From contig OZ241969.1 of NCBI GenBank assembly GCA_965204165.1, positions 992,001 through 1,056,000 of the forward strand: 64,000 bases of DNA. The letters run 5' to 3'. This DNA comes from VYFG01 sp965204165. GTDB taxonomy: Bacteria; Pseudomonadota; Gammaproteobacteria; Arenicellales; Poriferihabitantaceae. Under the pieces are notes generated by a model. It saw nothing but the letters and a program-made list of their open reading frames with translations. It was not told where the DNA came from and searched no databases. A program made the position numbers and the translations under genes. Positions 34,133-43,644 of this stretch are shown here, piece after piece; the stretch's first letter is position 1; each line of letters begins with the position of its first letter.

Positions 34133-34957
34133 CTACTGACGGTGTACGCATACGCTAGATTGATATATAACAGCATGACCATGAATAAATTGTGTGTGAA
34201 TCGCCCGGTTTAGTGTGGATTTCGGGTGGATTACGGGGATATAGCAAGGATTCTCTAGTGTGAGAATCTCGATCTTCCTGTAGCCGGTCAGCAGCAGCAG
34301 GCGAATGGCCGCGAGGGTGTGGGCCGAGATGCCCTTGCAATTCTCCGCCTCGGCCAGGGCCTTGCCCAACCTTCTGAATTCCTCCTCACTCAGAAAACGC
34401 TCCCAACCGCGTCTTTTGTGCTTCACGATGGAACGGCATGGTTTCTTCCCTTCGGCAACCGCCAGATTCGGGTCAAGACGTTAGCCGCCTGGTTCGCCAT
34501 CATCGGCATCGAGCGCATCGACCGGTGGAATTCCGCAACCCGGGCCCGATCGATGGAAAGTGTCCGCTCCTTCCCGATAGCGGGCACGATGTGTATTTCA
34601 ACAATCACCCGGTAAATCGCCTTCGTATCCTGGTTGCAGCGGGGATCTACGTGATTCTCGAGCCACTCCATTACCAGTTCCGCGATCGTCGGGCAATCCT
34701 CGGGGATCGCCTCCATGGGCTCCACCACCGGTTCCTCTCCCTCCCAGGTCCGCTAGATGATCAATGCCGCACAGCGGCGCGCATCGTCCTCCGCGAGCAC
34801 CCCGAGTCAACCCACCGTCACTCTTTTTCCGGCTTTACCGTTGACACGGGTCTGGACCACATAGAACCTGCTCCCGGTCGGATATACCCGCACCCTGAAC
34901 CCCGAAAGCTCCGAATCCCAGAACGGCCCAACCAACGCCACGTTGTCTAGCACGTCC
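34133..34957 (-). pseudogene. Phage-type (P4-like) integrase, broken by stops and frameshifts
   Basis: Reading down from about 34957: the arm-binding domain (FWDSELSGFRVRVYPTG, FYVVQTRVNGKAGKR), then stops; the core-binding domain (TIAELVMEWLENHVDPR, IYRVIVEIHIVPAIGK) at 34728-34423; and the start of the catalytic domain in another frame (KHKRRGWERFLSEEEFRRLG, LLLLTGYRKIEI) at 34426-34250. The first catalytic Arg region is present as GYRKIE, and everything after it, including the Tyr, is missing. It marks the former edge of an island; no tRNA target was found beside it. Confidence 0.7.
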
Positions 34958-35268
34958 CAGGCCAACTCTTGGCCGGAACCTCACCACACGCCGTAAAGCC
35001 TCTCCCTCACCAGCCCAGTGGCCGAATGCTCGGCTTCCTCGACTACCTGTAGGCCGGCAGGATCATGTCGGGCACTCACGCAAGCGATTTCCAATAAGCC
35101 TGTAAGCTTGGATCGGTTTCGTGACTGGATCTGTAGTGTCCGACATGGTCAGGGAGTGGATAGAGTTCGACATGTGGTTCGATATACAACCCGGTGAGGA
35201 TTTGTATAATTTGCGGCGCGGATTTCAACGCCACAACGAATCGGAACAAACTGAACGGGGGAACAGCG

Positions 35269-35665
35269 ATGGGCGAAAACATCCGGATGGTCGAAATCCA
35301 TTCGGGGGAAATCCCCAACCAGGTGAGATCGGCCAAGAGGGCGGCCACCCTGGTATACGCCGTGCAGGCCGCATCCTTCTTCCTAGGGGGGAATCACGCT
35401 CCTGGTAGGAGTGGTGGTCAATTACGTCAAGAGGCCGGATGCGAGGAACACCTGGCTCGAGTCCCACTTCCGGTGGCAGATCAGGACGTTCTGGTTCGGC
35501 CTGTTGTGGTCGTTGCTGGGATTGCCGATCGGGTTCCTGACCCTTGGCATGGGGACAAGGTTCGTGTACCCGGCGCTTCTCGTCTGGCTGGCCTACAGGA
35601 CAGCGAAGGGCTGGCTGAGACTGACGGACGGCCAGGAAATGTACGTGAATCCAAGACGGAAATGA
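35269..35665 (+). pseudogene. Membrane protein (DUF4870-like) with a frameshift in a G run
   Basis: The start MGENIRMVEIHSGE at 35269 is preceded by GGGGGA. The first frame reaches AATLVYAVQAASFFLGG; the continuation, ITLLVGVVVNYVKRPDA, IRTFWFGLLWSLLGLPIGF and WLAYRTAKGWLRL, is in another frame and ends at 35665. The switch is at CTAGGGGGGAATC; one G fewer restores a single frame of about 131 residues with three to four membrane segments. The stop overlaps the ATG of the next gene. Confidence 0.65.
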
Positions 35666-35901
35666 CCGGCGAATACGGGGAACCTCCGGTGTATCTGATC
35701 TGCGAACTGTGCGGACAGGCCTTCAGCCCGCTGAAGGTGAAACCGGACCAGCCAGCCTGGTGCCCTGCCTGCGCCAAGGAGGAACGCGACTACACCATCG
35801 ACCGCTGCAGCCCTTCCCAGATCAGGGAGAAGACCCTTCAAAGGAAGACGCGAGAATCCAAGGACGCCGTGGACCGACGCCTGAAGGGAACGTCATCGTG
35901 A
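35662..35901 (+). CDS. Small zinc-ribbon protein
   Basis: Encodes 79 residues and starts within the stop of the preceding gene (ATGA), so the pair formed an operon. Two Cys pairs, CELC and CPAC, 25-30 residues apart, form a probable zinc ribbon; the rest is strongly charged (REKTLQRKTRESKDAVDRRL). Function unknown. Confidence 0.55.
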   Translation: MTGEYGEPPVYLICELCGQAFSPLKVKPDQPAWCPACAKEERDYTIDRCSPSQIREKTLQRKTRESKDAVDRRLKGTSS

Positions 35902-35929
35902 CCCGCGTAATGCTGGACGGAATATCCGA

Positions 35930-36181
35930 ATGAAAGGACCAAAGGCATTCAGGCGAACCGGTCTCGGTAAATGGACATATCTTGGGTTTCAGGTCCGCCG
36001 TTGCAAAGGTGCCCAATTCAGCAATCGCATCCAGACTTACAGGACCGATGCCGCTCTGGACGACGAGGCCATCACGCTGTCAGCCCATAGCCTAGCCGAA
36101 CTGAAATGGGAGATCGACTGCCTGATCGGCGAAGGTGGCGTGCCTTCGGACCCGGGCATGGCTGAATACTGCAGAAACTGA
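35930..36181 (+). CDS. Small hypothetical protein
   Basis: Encodes 83 residues, 28 nt after the zinc-ribbon gene. The sequence (KWTYLGFQVRRCKGAQFSNR, TLSAHSLAELKWEIDCLIGE) has sensible composition, with the C-terminal part predicted helical. I do not recognise it. A weak purine-rich stretch precedes the ATG. Confidence 0.4.
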   Translation: MKGPKAFRRTGLGKWTYLGFQVRRCKGAQFSNRIQTYRTDAALDDEAITLSAHSLAELKWEIDCLIGEGGVPSDPGMAEYCRN

Positions 36182-36246
36182 CGAAGCCGCGAAAACGGCA
36201 GCGTTGGAAAAGCCCGGCAACCGATCAGTAACGCGTAGATTGGCCG

Positions 36247-36624
36247 TTATTCTGATCGCCAGCCGGTCCGGTGATATTTTCTTGGCCTGACACGGATATA
36301 GTTTTCGGTGATGACGATGATTGTGACAATCCGCATCTCGTCTGCATGGTTCGCGATGAGATGCCGGATGGCCCCGGCTTCGCCCGTAGCGCTCAAACCG
36401 TCGAACCGCACGATGCAGGGATGTGGCAGTCCAAGAAAGAACGGAAATCCCCCGAAGTCCCTGTTTGCGGTGGGCAGTACGCGCTGTCACCGGTTCGCGA
36501 GATCGAGCAGGGTTTAGTCGGAAGCGGCATATCCGACCCGCTCTGAAAGGACCTCATGCGCGAGTTCGGCGAATGCCCCTTCTAGAACGCTCGATGCGGC
36601 ATACACATCAAGGAGGAACTTCAC
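36247..36624 (-). pseudogene. DUF5615 (PIN-like) toxin with two nonsense codons
   Basis: From a GTG at 36624 overlapping the antitoxin stop, the frame reads KFLLDVYAASSVLEGAFAEL, AHEVLSERVGYAASD, stop (TAA), TLLDLANR, stop (TGA), QRVLPTANRDFGGFPFF and LPHPCIVRFDGL. This follows the DUF5615 pattern step by step, including the position of the usual 'TEDKDFGELVF' block, here TANRDFGGFPF. Two in-frame stops make it non-functional. It would be the ribonuclease-like toxin of a DUF433/DUF5615 pair. Confidence 0.7.
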
Positions 36625-36802
36625 GGGTCGTCCAGGACGGAGATACGCTCATATACATGGTCGCCAATCATCGACCGGTGGACGAAAATCAGGCACGCCC
36701 GGATGTCCTCGGGCTCTAGTAACGGGCATTCCCGAAGAATCGCTTCGGGCGTATCGCCGGAAGCCAGCTTCTCGATGATGTGTTCGTAATGGTTCGGTGC
36801 TT
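36621..36802 (-). pseudogene. DUF433-type antitoxin fragment
   Basis: The frame reads HYEHIIEKLASGDTPEAILR, ECPLLEPEDIRACLIFVHRS and ends at 36621. The block 'EAIL.E.P.LEPEDIRACL' is the core of DUF433. An in-frame TAA lies just upstream and no start codon is present, so the N-terminal half is gone. The overlap of its stop with the toxin start (TGA/GTG) is the normal operon arrangement. Confidence 0.6.
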
Positions 36803-37117
36803 AGGTGATGGAAAACAGTGAAGTCGTGATAGAGCCAGTATAAACATCACCACAAACAGCTACTACTGCATGCCGGTAACACCTGTCACCAAGGGACCGA
36901 GTTCGTACCCGAAGGCTTACCTACAATCGTGCGCAAGCGTAACACCTGTATTGAACAAAATCGATTGCGATAAGATTACGGGAAACAGATATTTTATATT
37001 ATCTATTTGTTTTTATGATAAAATTATAGATTATATGTACAACCGCAGATTATAGTGATCGGCGGCGTCAAGTACCATGGACGGCGATCTGCCGCGCTGG
37101 GCAGACCGGCACCGGCC
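36803..37117. other. AT-rich intergenic stretch
   Basis: The part at 36960-37055 is extremely AT-rich for this genome. No gene or clear terminator was seen. It separates the decayed accessory region from the conserved housekeeping block. Confidence 0.4.
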
Positions 37118-37858
37118 TCAGTCTTCCCCGGGGCGATCCATGATGAGGGTGCCGACAGGCTCTCCCCTGGCCATTTTAACCAGGCTGCCGGGTTCATGCA
37201 GGTTCAGCACCTGAATCGGCAACTGGTGTTCCTGGCAGAGCGTGATTGCGGTCATGTCCATGACCCGGAGCCCCTTGGACAGCACCTCGGTGAACTGCAG
37301 CCGCTCGTAGCGCATGGCGTGGGTATTCTTTTCGGGATCGTCGTCGTAGACGCCATCGACCCGGGTGGCCTTCACCATGATTTCGGCGTCAATCTCCAGT
37401 GCCCTCAGGCTCGCGGCGGTGTCGGTGGTGAACATCGGATTCCCCGTGCCCCCGGCAAACACCATCACCCGGCCCAGTTCCAGGTGTTTCAGTGCCCGGC
37501 CGCGGACGTAGGGCTCCGTCACACCGGAAACCTCGATGGCGGACTGCACCCTGGCGGATACGCCGAGGCCCCCCAGGGCCTGTTGGAGGGCCAGGGCGTT
37601 CATGACCGTGGCCAGCATGCCGATGTAGTCGGAGCCGACCCGGTCCATTCCCTGGGCGGCGGCGCTCATGCCCCGGAAGAAATTGCCGCCCCCGATGACG
37701 ATGCCGATCTGGACCCCGAGATCGACCAGGGTCCCGACTTCCCGCGCGGTGGAGGCCAGCATCTCACCGTCGATGCCGAACTTCTGCTCTCCGGCCAGGG
37801 CCTCGCCGCTCAGCTTGAGCAGGACCCGTTGCCACACCGCAGAAGCAGGTTCCGTCAT
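37118..37858 (-). CDS. pyrH: UMP kinase
   Basis: Encodes 246 residues from ATG at 37858 (MTEPASAVWQRVLLKLSGEA). It phosphorylates UMP to UDP in pyrimidine synthesis. The amino-acid-kinase fold shows LLKLSGEALAGEQKFG, the glycine loop GGGNFFRG, and the C-terminal nucleotide block KATRVDGVYDDDP. Length and motifs are normal. It is the last gene of rpsB-tsf-pyrH, a conserved order in bacteria. A longer open frame upstream overlaps tsf and is not used. Confidence 0.95.
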   Translation of the reverse strand: MTEPASAVWQRVLLKLSGEALAGEQKFGIDGEMLASTAREVGTLVDLGVQIGIVIGGGNFFRGMSAAAQGMDRVGSDYIGMLATVMNALALQQALGGLGVSARVQSAIEVSGVTEPYVRGRALKHLELGRVMVFAGGTGNPMFTTDTAASLRALEIDAEIMVKATRVDGVYDDDPEKNTHAMRYERLQFTEVLSKGLRVMDMTAITLCQEHQLPIQVLNLHEPGSLVKMARGEPVGTLIMDRPGED

Positions 37859-37886
37859 TGTCTGTACCGGATTGCCGCCCTGGGAC

Positions 37887-38759
37887 TCAGGCACCCGCCT
37901 GCGCCATGACCTCGGCGACGAAATCATCCTGCTTCTTCTCAATGCCCTCGCCCACCTCGAAACGGACCATCCGTGTGACGCTGGCGCCCCTGGATGCGAG
38001 CAGGGCGCCGACACTCTGGTCAGGGTCCTTCACGAAGGGCTGGCCGAGCAGCGTGTTCTCCTTGAGGAACTTCCTGATCCGGCCGCCGATCATCTTTTCG
38101 ATGATGTCGTCCGGCTTGCCGCTCTCGCGGGCCTGGGCGGTCAGGATTTCCCTTTCCCTGTCCACCACGCCGGGATCCATGTCTTCCTCGGCAATGCACA
38201 GGGGACGGCTTGCGGCGATGTGCATGGCGATGTCCCGGCCGAGGGCGTCATCGCCCCCGTCCAGCACCAGCATGACGCCGATCCGGTTGCCGTGCAGGTA
38301 GGAGCTGACGACCCCGCCATCGGCATCGAAGCGGGCAAACCTGCGCACGGTGACATTCTCGCCGATCTTGGCGACCAGCTCCCGGCGCGCGGTCTCCACC
38401 GTGGTGCCGGCGGCCGCCGCACTGTCCGCCAGGGCGGCCGCGTCCCGCGGATCCGCGACGAGCACGGCATCCGCCACGGCGGCGCTGAATGCCCGGAAGG
38501 AGTCATCCTTGGCGACAAAATCGGTTTCACAGTTGATTTCCGCCAGGGCGCAGGCCATCCCGTCCGACGCTGAAACGATCACGCCCTCGGCGGCCGTCCG
38601 ACCGGCCCGTTTCTCCGCCGCCGCCGCACCCTTGATGCGCAGCTCCTCGATGGCGGCGGCCATGTCTCCGCCGGTCTGGGTCAGGACCTTCTTACAGTCC
38701 ATCATGCCCGCGCCGGTCCTTTCGCGCAGTTCCTTCACCATTGCCGCAGTAATCGTCAT
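37887..38759 (-). CDS. tsf: Translation elongation factor Ts
   Basis: Encodes 290 residues from ATG at 38759. It is the nucleotide-exchange factor for EF-Tu. The N-terminal UBA-like domain reads MVKELRERTGAGMMDCKKVL, followed by the conserved INCETDFVAKDDSF. The gene lies 28 nt upstream of pyrH and about 95 nt after rpsB, so it is cotranscribed with both. Confidence 0.95.
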   Translation of the reverse strand: MTITAAMVKELRERTGAGMMDCKKVLTQTGGDMAAAIEELRIKGAAAAEKRAGRTAAEGVIVSASDGMACALAEINCETDFVAKDDSFRAFSAAVADAVLVADPRDAAALADSAAAAGTTVETARRELVAKIGENVTVRRFARFDADGGVVSSYLHGNRIGVMLVLDGGDDALGRDIAMHIAASRPLCIAEEDMDPGVVDREREILTAQARESGKPDDIIEKMIGGRIRKFLKENTLLGQPFVKDPDQSVGALLASRGASVTRMVRFEVGEGIEKKQDDFVAEVMAQAGA

Positions 38760-38853
38760 GTTTGCAAGTTCCCAGGATATTGTCGATTGATTCAGGGGCG
38801 CGCAGGGTGCCGGCGGCGGCCGCATTGCCGGGCTCGCCGTGAAGCACCGCCGG

Positions 38854-39927
38854 TCATTCCGTCTCGGCGACCTTCTTCTTCCGCACCACCTTCTTCCGGG
38901 TGACCTTTTTCTTGGTCACCTTGGTCTTTTTTACCGGTTCCTTCTTTTCGGCTTCCTTATCGGCTTTCTTTTCGGCTTCACCGTCGGCTGCGGAGTCCGC
39001 GGCCGCGGCCGCGGCCGCATCCTCAGCCCCAGCCTCGGCTTCAGCCTCAGCCTCAGCCTCAGCCTCGGTCTCAGCCGCAACCTCAGTCTCAGCCGCAGCC
39101 TCAGCCCCAGCCTCAGCAGCAGCATCCGCGGGGGCCGGCTTGGCTTCATCGGGACCGCTCGCTACCGGCGTGATGATCCTGCCGGTCTCATCGAGTTCGA
39201 TGTACTCGTCGTCGCCCGTGGCCGGAATCACCGGCGCGACGGGTGCGGCGGTACGGGCCTCGATGATGGCGTCTGCGGCGGCTTCCAGGTACAGCGCGAT
39301 CGCCCGGCCGGAGTCGTCGTTGCCGGGGATGACGTATTCGATGCCGTCGCTGCTGCAGTTGCTGTCCACCACCGCCACCACCGGGATGCCGAGCTTGTTG
39401 GCCTCGGCGACGGCGATGTATTCCTCCTCCACGTCGATCACGAACAGCGCGTCGGGCAGCCCCCCCATGTCCTTGATCCCCGAAAGGGTGCGGTCCAGCT
39501 TGGCGCGTTCCCGCTCCAGGTTCAGCGCCTCCTTCTTGCTCAGCCTGCGCACCACCCCGGACTCGATCTGCTGTTCCAGGTCCTTCAGCCTGGCGATGGA
39601 GTTCTTGACCGTCTTGTAGTTGGTCAGCATGCCGCCGAGCCAGCGGTGGTCCACATAGGGGCACCCGGCCCGGTTCGCCTCGGTGCGGACCTGCCTGCCC
39701 GCTTGCCTCTTGGTGCCGACGAACAGGACCTTGCCGCCCTGGGCCGCGACGGTGCCGAGGAAGTTGGTGGCCTCCTTCAGCATCGGCAGCGTCTTTTCCA
39801 GATTGATGATATGGATCTTGTTGCGCTCGCCGAAGATATAGGGAGCCATCTTGGGCGACCAGTAGCGGGTCTGGTGCCCGAAATGCACGCCGGCCTGCAG
39901 CAGGCGGCGCATGGTGATTTCAGCCAT
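38854..39927 (-). CDS. rpsB: Ribosomal protein S2 with a long acidic/basic C-terminal tail
   Basis: Encodes 357 residues from ATG at 39927 (MAEITMRRLLQAGVHFGHQT). The S2 core is normal to about residue 235 (IEYVIPGNDDSGRAIALYL). Standard S2 is about 240 residues. Here a further ~120 residues follow: an Ala/Glu/Thr segment with many EAEAEA repeats, then a Lys-rich end (KKTKVTKKKVTRKKVVRKKK). The tail is low-complexity, alternately acidic and basic, similar in composition to histone-H1-like bacterial tails. The core should bind the 30S platform; the tail's role is unknown. An in-frame ATG further upstream (39963) lies outside the family start. Confidence 0.95.
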   Translation of the reverse strand: MAEITMRRLLQAGVHFGHQTRYWSPKMAPYIFGERNKIHIINLEKTLPMLKEATNFLGTVAAQGGKVLFVGTKRQAGRQVRTEANRAGCPYVDHRWLGGMLTNYKTVKNSIARLKDLEQQIESGVVRRLSKKEALNLERERAKLDRTLSGIKDMGGLPDALFVIDVEEEYIAVAEANKLGIPVVAVVDSNCSSDGIEYVIPGNDDSGRAIALYLEAAADAIIEARTAAPVAPVIPATGDDEYIELDETGRIITPVASGPDEAKPAPADAAAEAGAEAAAETEVAAETEAEAEAEAEAEAGAEDAAAAAAADSAADGEAEKKADKEAEKKEPVKKTKVTKKKVTRKKVVRKKKVAETE

Positions 39928-40119
39928 GTCGTGATATCTCGTTGTATTGGGTTGGGCCTCCACGGTTACTCCCTGCCGACCCCGGAAGCAGGCGGGCGCG
40001 CGGCCGCTCCTGCAAAATGGGGCACCCGGGCAGGCATTGCGCCGTGTGCGGATTTCCGCCCATGGCCGGGAAATCTGTCGGAATCCCGGGGCAAGGGCGC
40101 TTGAGGGCGGCGGATTTTA
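39928..40119 (-). promoter_or_regulatory. rpsB leader and probable promoter
   Basis: On the coding strand TAAAAT (complement of 40114-40119) is a good -10, followed by a GC-rich leader of about 185 nt before the rpsB ATG. In gammaproteobacteria the rpsB leader binds S2 for autogenous control; the length here fits, but I did not verify the fold. The -35 is weak (T-rich). The map gene starts divergently 73 bp away. Confidence 0.45.
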
Positions 40120-40191
40120 CCGAATAACGGTTGAAGAAAAAAGCGGAATTTGGGAGCATTAGCGGCCTTTTGCACAGACCCTGACGCCGCC

Positions 40192-40947
40192 ATGCCGGTA
40201 TCGATCAAGAGCCCAGAGGAAGTTGACAGGATGCGCGTCGCGGGCCGCCTGGCCGCGGAGGTGCTGGACATGATCGAGCCCCATGTCCGCGCCGGCGTCA
40301 CCACGGACGAACTCAACGCCGTCTGCCATGAATACATCGTGGTAGAGCAGCAGGCCATCCCCGCGCCGCTCAACTACCGGGGCTTCCCGAAGTCCATCTG
40401 CACATCCGTCAACCACGTGATCTGCCATGGCATTCCCTCGGACAGGAAGCTCAAGAACGGCGACATCATCAATATCGACGTGACCGTGATCAAGGACGGG
40501 TTTCACGGCGACACCAGCCGGATGTTCTTCGTCGGGGAGCCCTCCATCCGGGCGCGGCGCCTGGTGCAGATCTGCCGGGAATGCCTGGACATCGGGATCG
40601 GGCTGGTGCGTCCCGGCGCGCGTCTCGGCGACATCGGCCATGCCATCCAGAAACACGCCGAAGGCAACGGCTTCTCGGTGGTGCGCGAGTATTGCGGGCA
40701 TGGCATCGGACGCACCTTTCACGAGGAGCCCCAGGTGCTTCACTACGGCAGCCCGGATACCGGGATGGAACTCAAGCCCGGAATGACGTTCACCATCGAA
40801 CCCATGCTGAACGCGGGCAAGAAGGAAACCAAGCTGCTGCCGGACCAGTGGACCGTGGTGACCCGTGACCGCAGCCTGTCCGCCCAGTGGGAGCACACCA
40901 TCCTGGTGACCGGAGACGGCCATGAAATACTCACCGTGTCCGGCTGA
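40192..40947 (+). CDS. map: Methionine aminopeptidase, type I
   Basis: Encodes 251 residues from ATG at 40192. It removes the initiator Met from new proteins. Metal ligands are visible in NIDVTVIKDGFHGDTS (two Asp), GHGIGRTFHEEPQ (His), TIEPML (Glu) and SAQWEHTILV (Glu). Type I because there is no insertion domain. Divergent from rpsB and 32 nt before glnD, a common arrangement in gammaproteobacteria. Confidence 0.95.
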   Translation: MPVSIKSPEEVDRMRVAGRLAAEVLDMIEPHVRAGVTTDELNAVCHEYIVVEQQAIPAPLNYRGFPKSICTSVNHVICHGIPSDRKLKNGDIINIDVTVIKDGFHGDTSRMFFVGEPSIRARRLVQICRECLDIGIGLVRPGARLGDIGHAIQKHAEGNGFSVVREYCGHGIGRTFHEEPQVLHYGSPDTGMELKPGMTFTIEPMLNAGKKETKLLPDQWTVVTRDRSLSAQWEHTILVTGDGHEILTVSG

Positions 40948-40979
40948 GCCGGCGGACGACTAGCCGTCCCGTCGTTTCC

Positions 40980-43637
40980 ATGGCCCGCCTCAGCCACGCC
41001 GAACTGCTGGATCCCGCCGCCCTGCGGGATCCCGTGAGGGATTCCGGGGAGGCCACCCGCTCATCCCAGCTGGCCCTCAGCCACGGCAAGAACCTGCTGG
41101 CCGAGTACCATCTCGAGGGGGGCAGTTCCGCCGTGCTGGCCCGGAATCTCGCCTGGCTCACCGACCAGGTGCTGCTGCACGGCTGGCGCAGGTTCCGCAA
41201 CAGCCTGGGAATCGGCGACCGGGTGGACCTGATCGCCGCCGGGGGCTACGGCCGCGCGGAACTCAACCTGGAATCCGACATCGACCTGCTGATCCTCGTG
41301 AGCGGCGCCGACGGTTCGGGCGACGCCGCCGCGAACGACTGCGCGGAACGGTTCATCCAGTTCTGCTGGGACATCGGCATCAAGGTCGGGCACAGCCTGC
41401 GCACGGAGCGGGAATGCATCCGGATCGCCCGCGAGGACATCAGTGTCATCACCAATCTCATGGAGACCAGGCTGCTGGACGGCGACAGGAAACGCTTCAA
41501 TTCCCTGCAGGAGAAGCTGCGCAGCCACAGGGTTTGGCCGGTGGAGCGCTACTTCCGGGAAAAATACCGGGAGCAGGAAGCACGGCACCAGCATTACGGC
41601 GACACGGCCTACAACCTGGAACCGAATATCAAGAAAAGCAAGGGCGGCCTCAGGGACCTGCACATGATCAGCTGGGTGGCCAACCGCTATTTCGGCACCA
41701 GCGACCTCGGCAAGCTGGTCGAGCACGGGTTTCTCACCGATGCCGAATACCGCGCCCTGATCCGCCACCGCGACTTTCTCTGGCGTTTGCGCAACGGCCT
41801 GCACTATCTTTCCGGACGCTGCGAGGACCGGCTGCTGTTCGATCACCAGAGGCAACTGGCGCTGCAACTCGGCTACAAGGAGGGGGAAAACCATCTCGCC
41901 GTGGAGCGGATGATGCGGGACTACTACCGCACCGCCAAGGAAATGCAGCTGCACAACGAGCTGCTGCTGCAGCATTTCGAAGAGGCCATCCTGCGCCCCG
42001 GAAAGAGCCGGGTACGGAAGATCAATCCCAGGTTCCAGTCCGTGGGCGGCTTTATCGAAGTAACCCACGAACGGGTCTTTCGCGACGAGCCGAGGGCGCT
42101 GCTGGAAATCTTCCTGCTGATGCAGAAGCGCAGTTCCCTGACCGGGATCCGGGCCAGCACGGTAAGGCTCATCCGTTCCAGTCTCGACCTGATCGACGAC
42201 GCCTTTCGCCGGAACCCGGAACACCGGGCCCTGTTCCTCGAGATGTTCCGCCACCAGGACGGACTCACCCACGCGCTTCGCAGGATGAACGCCTATGGCG
42301 TACTCGGACGCTTCTTCCCGGACTTCGGCCGCATCATGGGCCAGATGCAGCATGACCTGTTCCATGTGTATACGGTCGACGCCCACTCGCTGTTCGTGGT
42401 GAGCAACCTGCGCCGCCTCGCACTGCCGGAGCACCGCCACGAGTTCCCCCACCTGACCACCCTGCTGGCCCGGCAGACCAACCGCGAGCGCCTGTACCTG
42501 GCCGCACTGTGCCACGACCTCGGCAAGGGCAGCGGCCGCGACCATTCCGAGGAGGGCGGGGAGATCGCGCTCAGGCTGTGCACCAGCCTCGGCATGTCCG
42601 AATACGACGCCAGTTTCGTGTCCTGGCTGGTACGCTACCACCTGCTCATGTCCTGGACCGCCCAGCGCGAGGACATCACCAATCCCCGGGTCATCGACCG
42701 TTTCGCCGAAACCGTGGGAGACCAGGAACACCTGGACAACCTGTACCTGCTCACCATCGCCGATATCCGCGGCACCAGCCCGCTGGTCTGGAGCGACTGG
42801 AAAGGCCATCTGCTGAACAACCTCTACCGGTCCACGTCCAGGAGACTGCGCACGGGCCTGAGCGATGTCCAGGCCGTGAGCGAACGTATCGAGGCGCGCA
42901 AGGAGGCGGTCCGCAAGCTCACGGCCCGGCGGGTCAGCGCCGGCAACCTGGAGCGGTTCTGGTCCCAGCTCGGCGAAGAGTACTTCCTGCGCAACGGCCC
43001 CGGTTCGAGCGCCTGGCATGCGGAGATGATCGCCTCGGCCGGCGCCCTGGACCTGCCACTGGTCACCGCCCGCCCGCGGAAGGATCTCGGGGCGATGCAG
43101 CTGCTGGTCCTGGCGCCGCACTCCGAGGAACTGCTGCCCCGTCTCACGGGGGGCATGGACCGGCTCAACCTGAACCTCCTGGACGCCCACATCCATCCCA
43201 CCCGGTCGGGTCTGACCCTCCTCGGCTTCATGGCGTCGGACCCGGACAACGCCAGCAACAACCGCAAGTGGCTGCTGGAAACCACGGCGGCCCTGCGCCA
43301 GGACCTGCTCACCCCGATGCGCGAGTACAAGCCGGCCAGGCGCATGCTGTCCCGGGCCCTGCGCCAGTTCACCGTGGAAACCCGGGTCGTGTTCAACGAC
43401 GAGGCGGTCAGCGACCATACCGTCATGGAGGTGGTGGCCAACGACCGGCCGGGGCTGCTCTACAACGTGTCCCTGGCGCTGCACGAGTGCAAGGTCAAGC
43501 TGGTTTCCGCGAAGGTGTCCACTGTGGGGGAGCGGGCCGAGGACACCTTCTTCATCACCGACCGGGACGGCCGGCCGGTCAATGACAGCGGCCAGCGCGA
43601 GCGCCTCACCAGCCGCCTGATGGCCTATCTGAACTGA
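40980..43637 (+). CDS. glnD: Bifunctional uridylyltransferase / uridylyl-removing enzyme GlnD
   Basis: Encodes 885 residues, normal length. It modifies and demodifies the PII nitrogen-signal protein. The nucleotidyltransferase domain has GGYGRAELNLESDIDLLIL (the G-G...D-x-D signature), the HD domain has LAALCHDLGKGSGRDHSEEG, and two ACT domains form the C-terminus (VVANDRPGLLYNVSLALHE near 820). All motifs are present. It lies between map and an AmgK-type kinase gene. Confidence 0.95.
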   Translation: MARLSHAELLDPAALRDPVRDSGEATRSSQLALSHGKNLLAEYHLEGGSSAVLARNLAWLTDQVLLHGWRRFRNSLGIGDRVDLIAAGGYGRAELNLESDIDLLILVSGADGSGDAAANDCAERFIQFCWDIGIKVGHSLRTERECIRIAREDISVITNLMETRLLDGDRKRFNSLQEKLRSHRVWPVERYFREKYREQEARHQHYGDTAYNLEPNIKKSKGGLRDLHMISWVANRYFGTSDLGKLVEHGFLTDAEYRALIRHRDFLWRLRNGLHYLSGRCEDRLLFDHQRQLALQLGYKEGENHLAVERMMRDYYRTAKEMQLHNELLLQHFEEAILRPGKSRVRKINPRFQSVGGFIEVTHERVFRDEPRALLEIFLLMQKRSSLTGIRASTVRLIRSSLDLIDDAFRRNPEHRALFLEMFRHQDGLTHALRRMNAYGVLGRFFPDFGRIMGQMQHDLFHVYTVDAHSLFVVSNLRRLALPEHRHEFPHLTTLLARQTNRERLYLAALCHDLGKGSGRDHSEEGGEIALRLCTSLGMSEYDASFVSWLVRYHLLMSWTAQREDITNPRVIDRFAETVGDQEHLDNLYLLTIADIRGTSPLVWSDWKGHLLNNLYRSTSRRLRTGLSDVQAVSERIEARKEAVRKLTARRVSAGNLERFWSQLGEEYFLRNGPGSSAWHAEMIASAGALDLPLVTARPRKDLGAMQLLVLAPHSEELLPRLTGGMDRLNLNLLDAHIHPTRSGLTLLGFMASDPDNASNNRKWLLETTAALRQDLLTPMREYKPARRMLSRALRQFTVETRVVFNDEAVSDHTVMEVVANDRPGLLYNVSLALHECKVKLVSAKVSTVGERAEDTFFITDRDGRPVNDSGQRERLTSRLMAYLN

Positions 43638-43644
43638 ACCCGGC

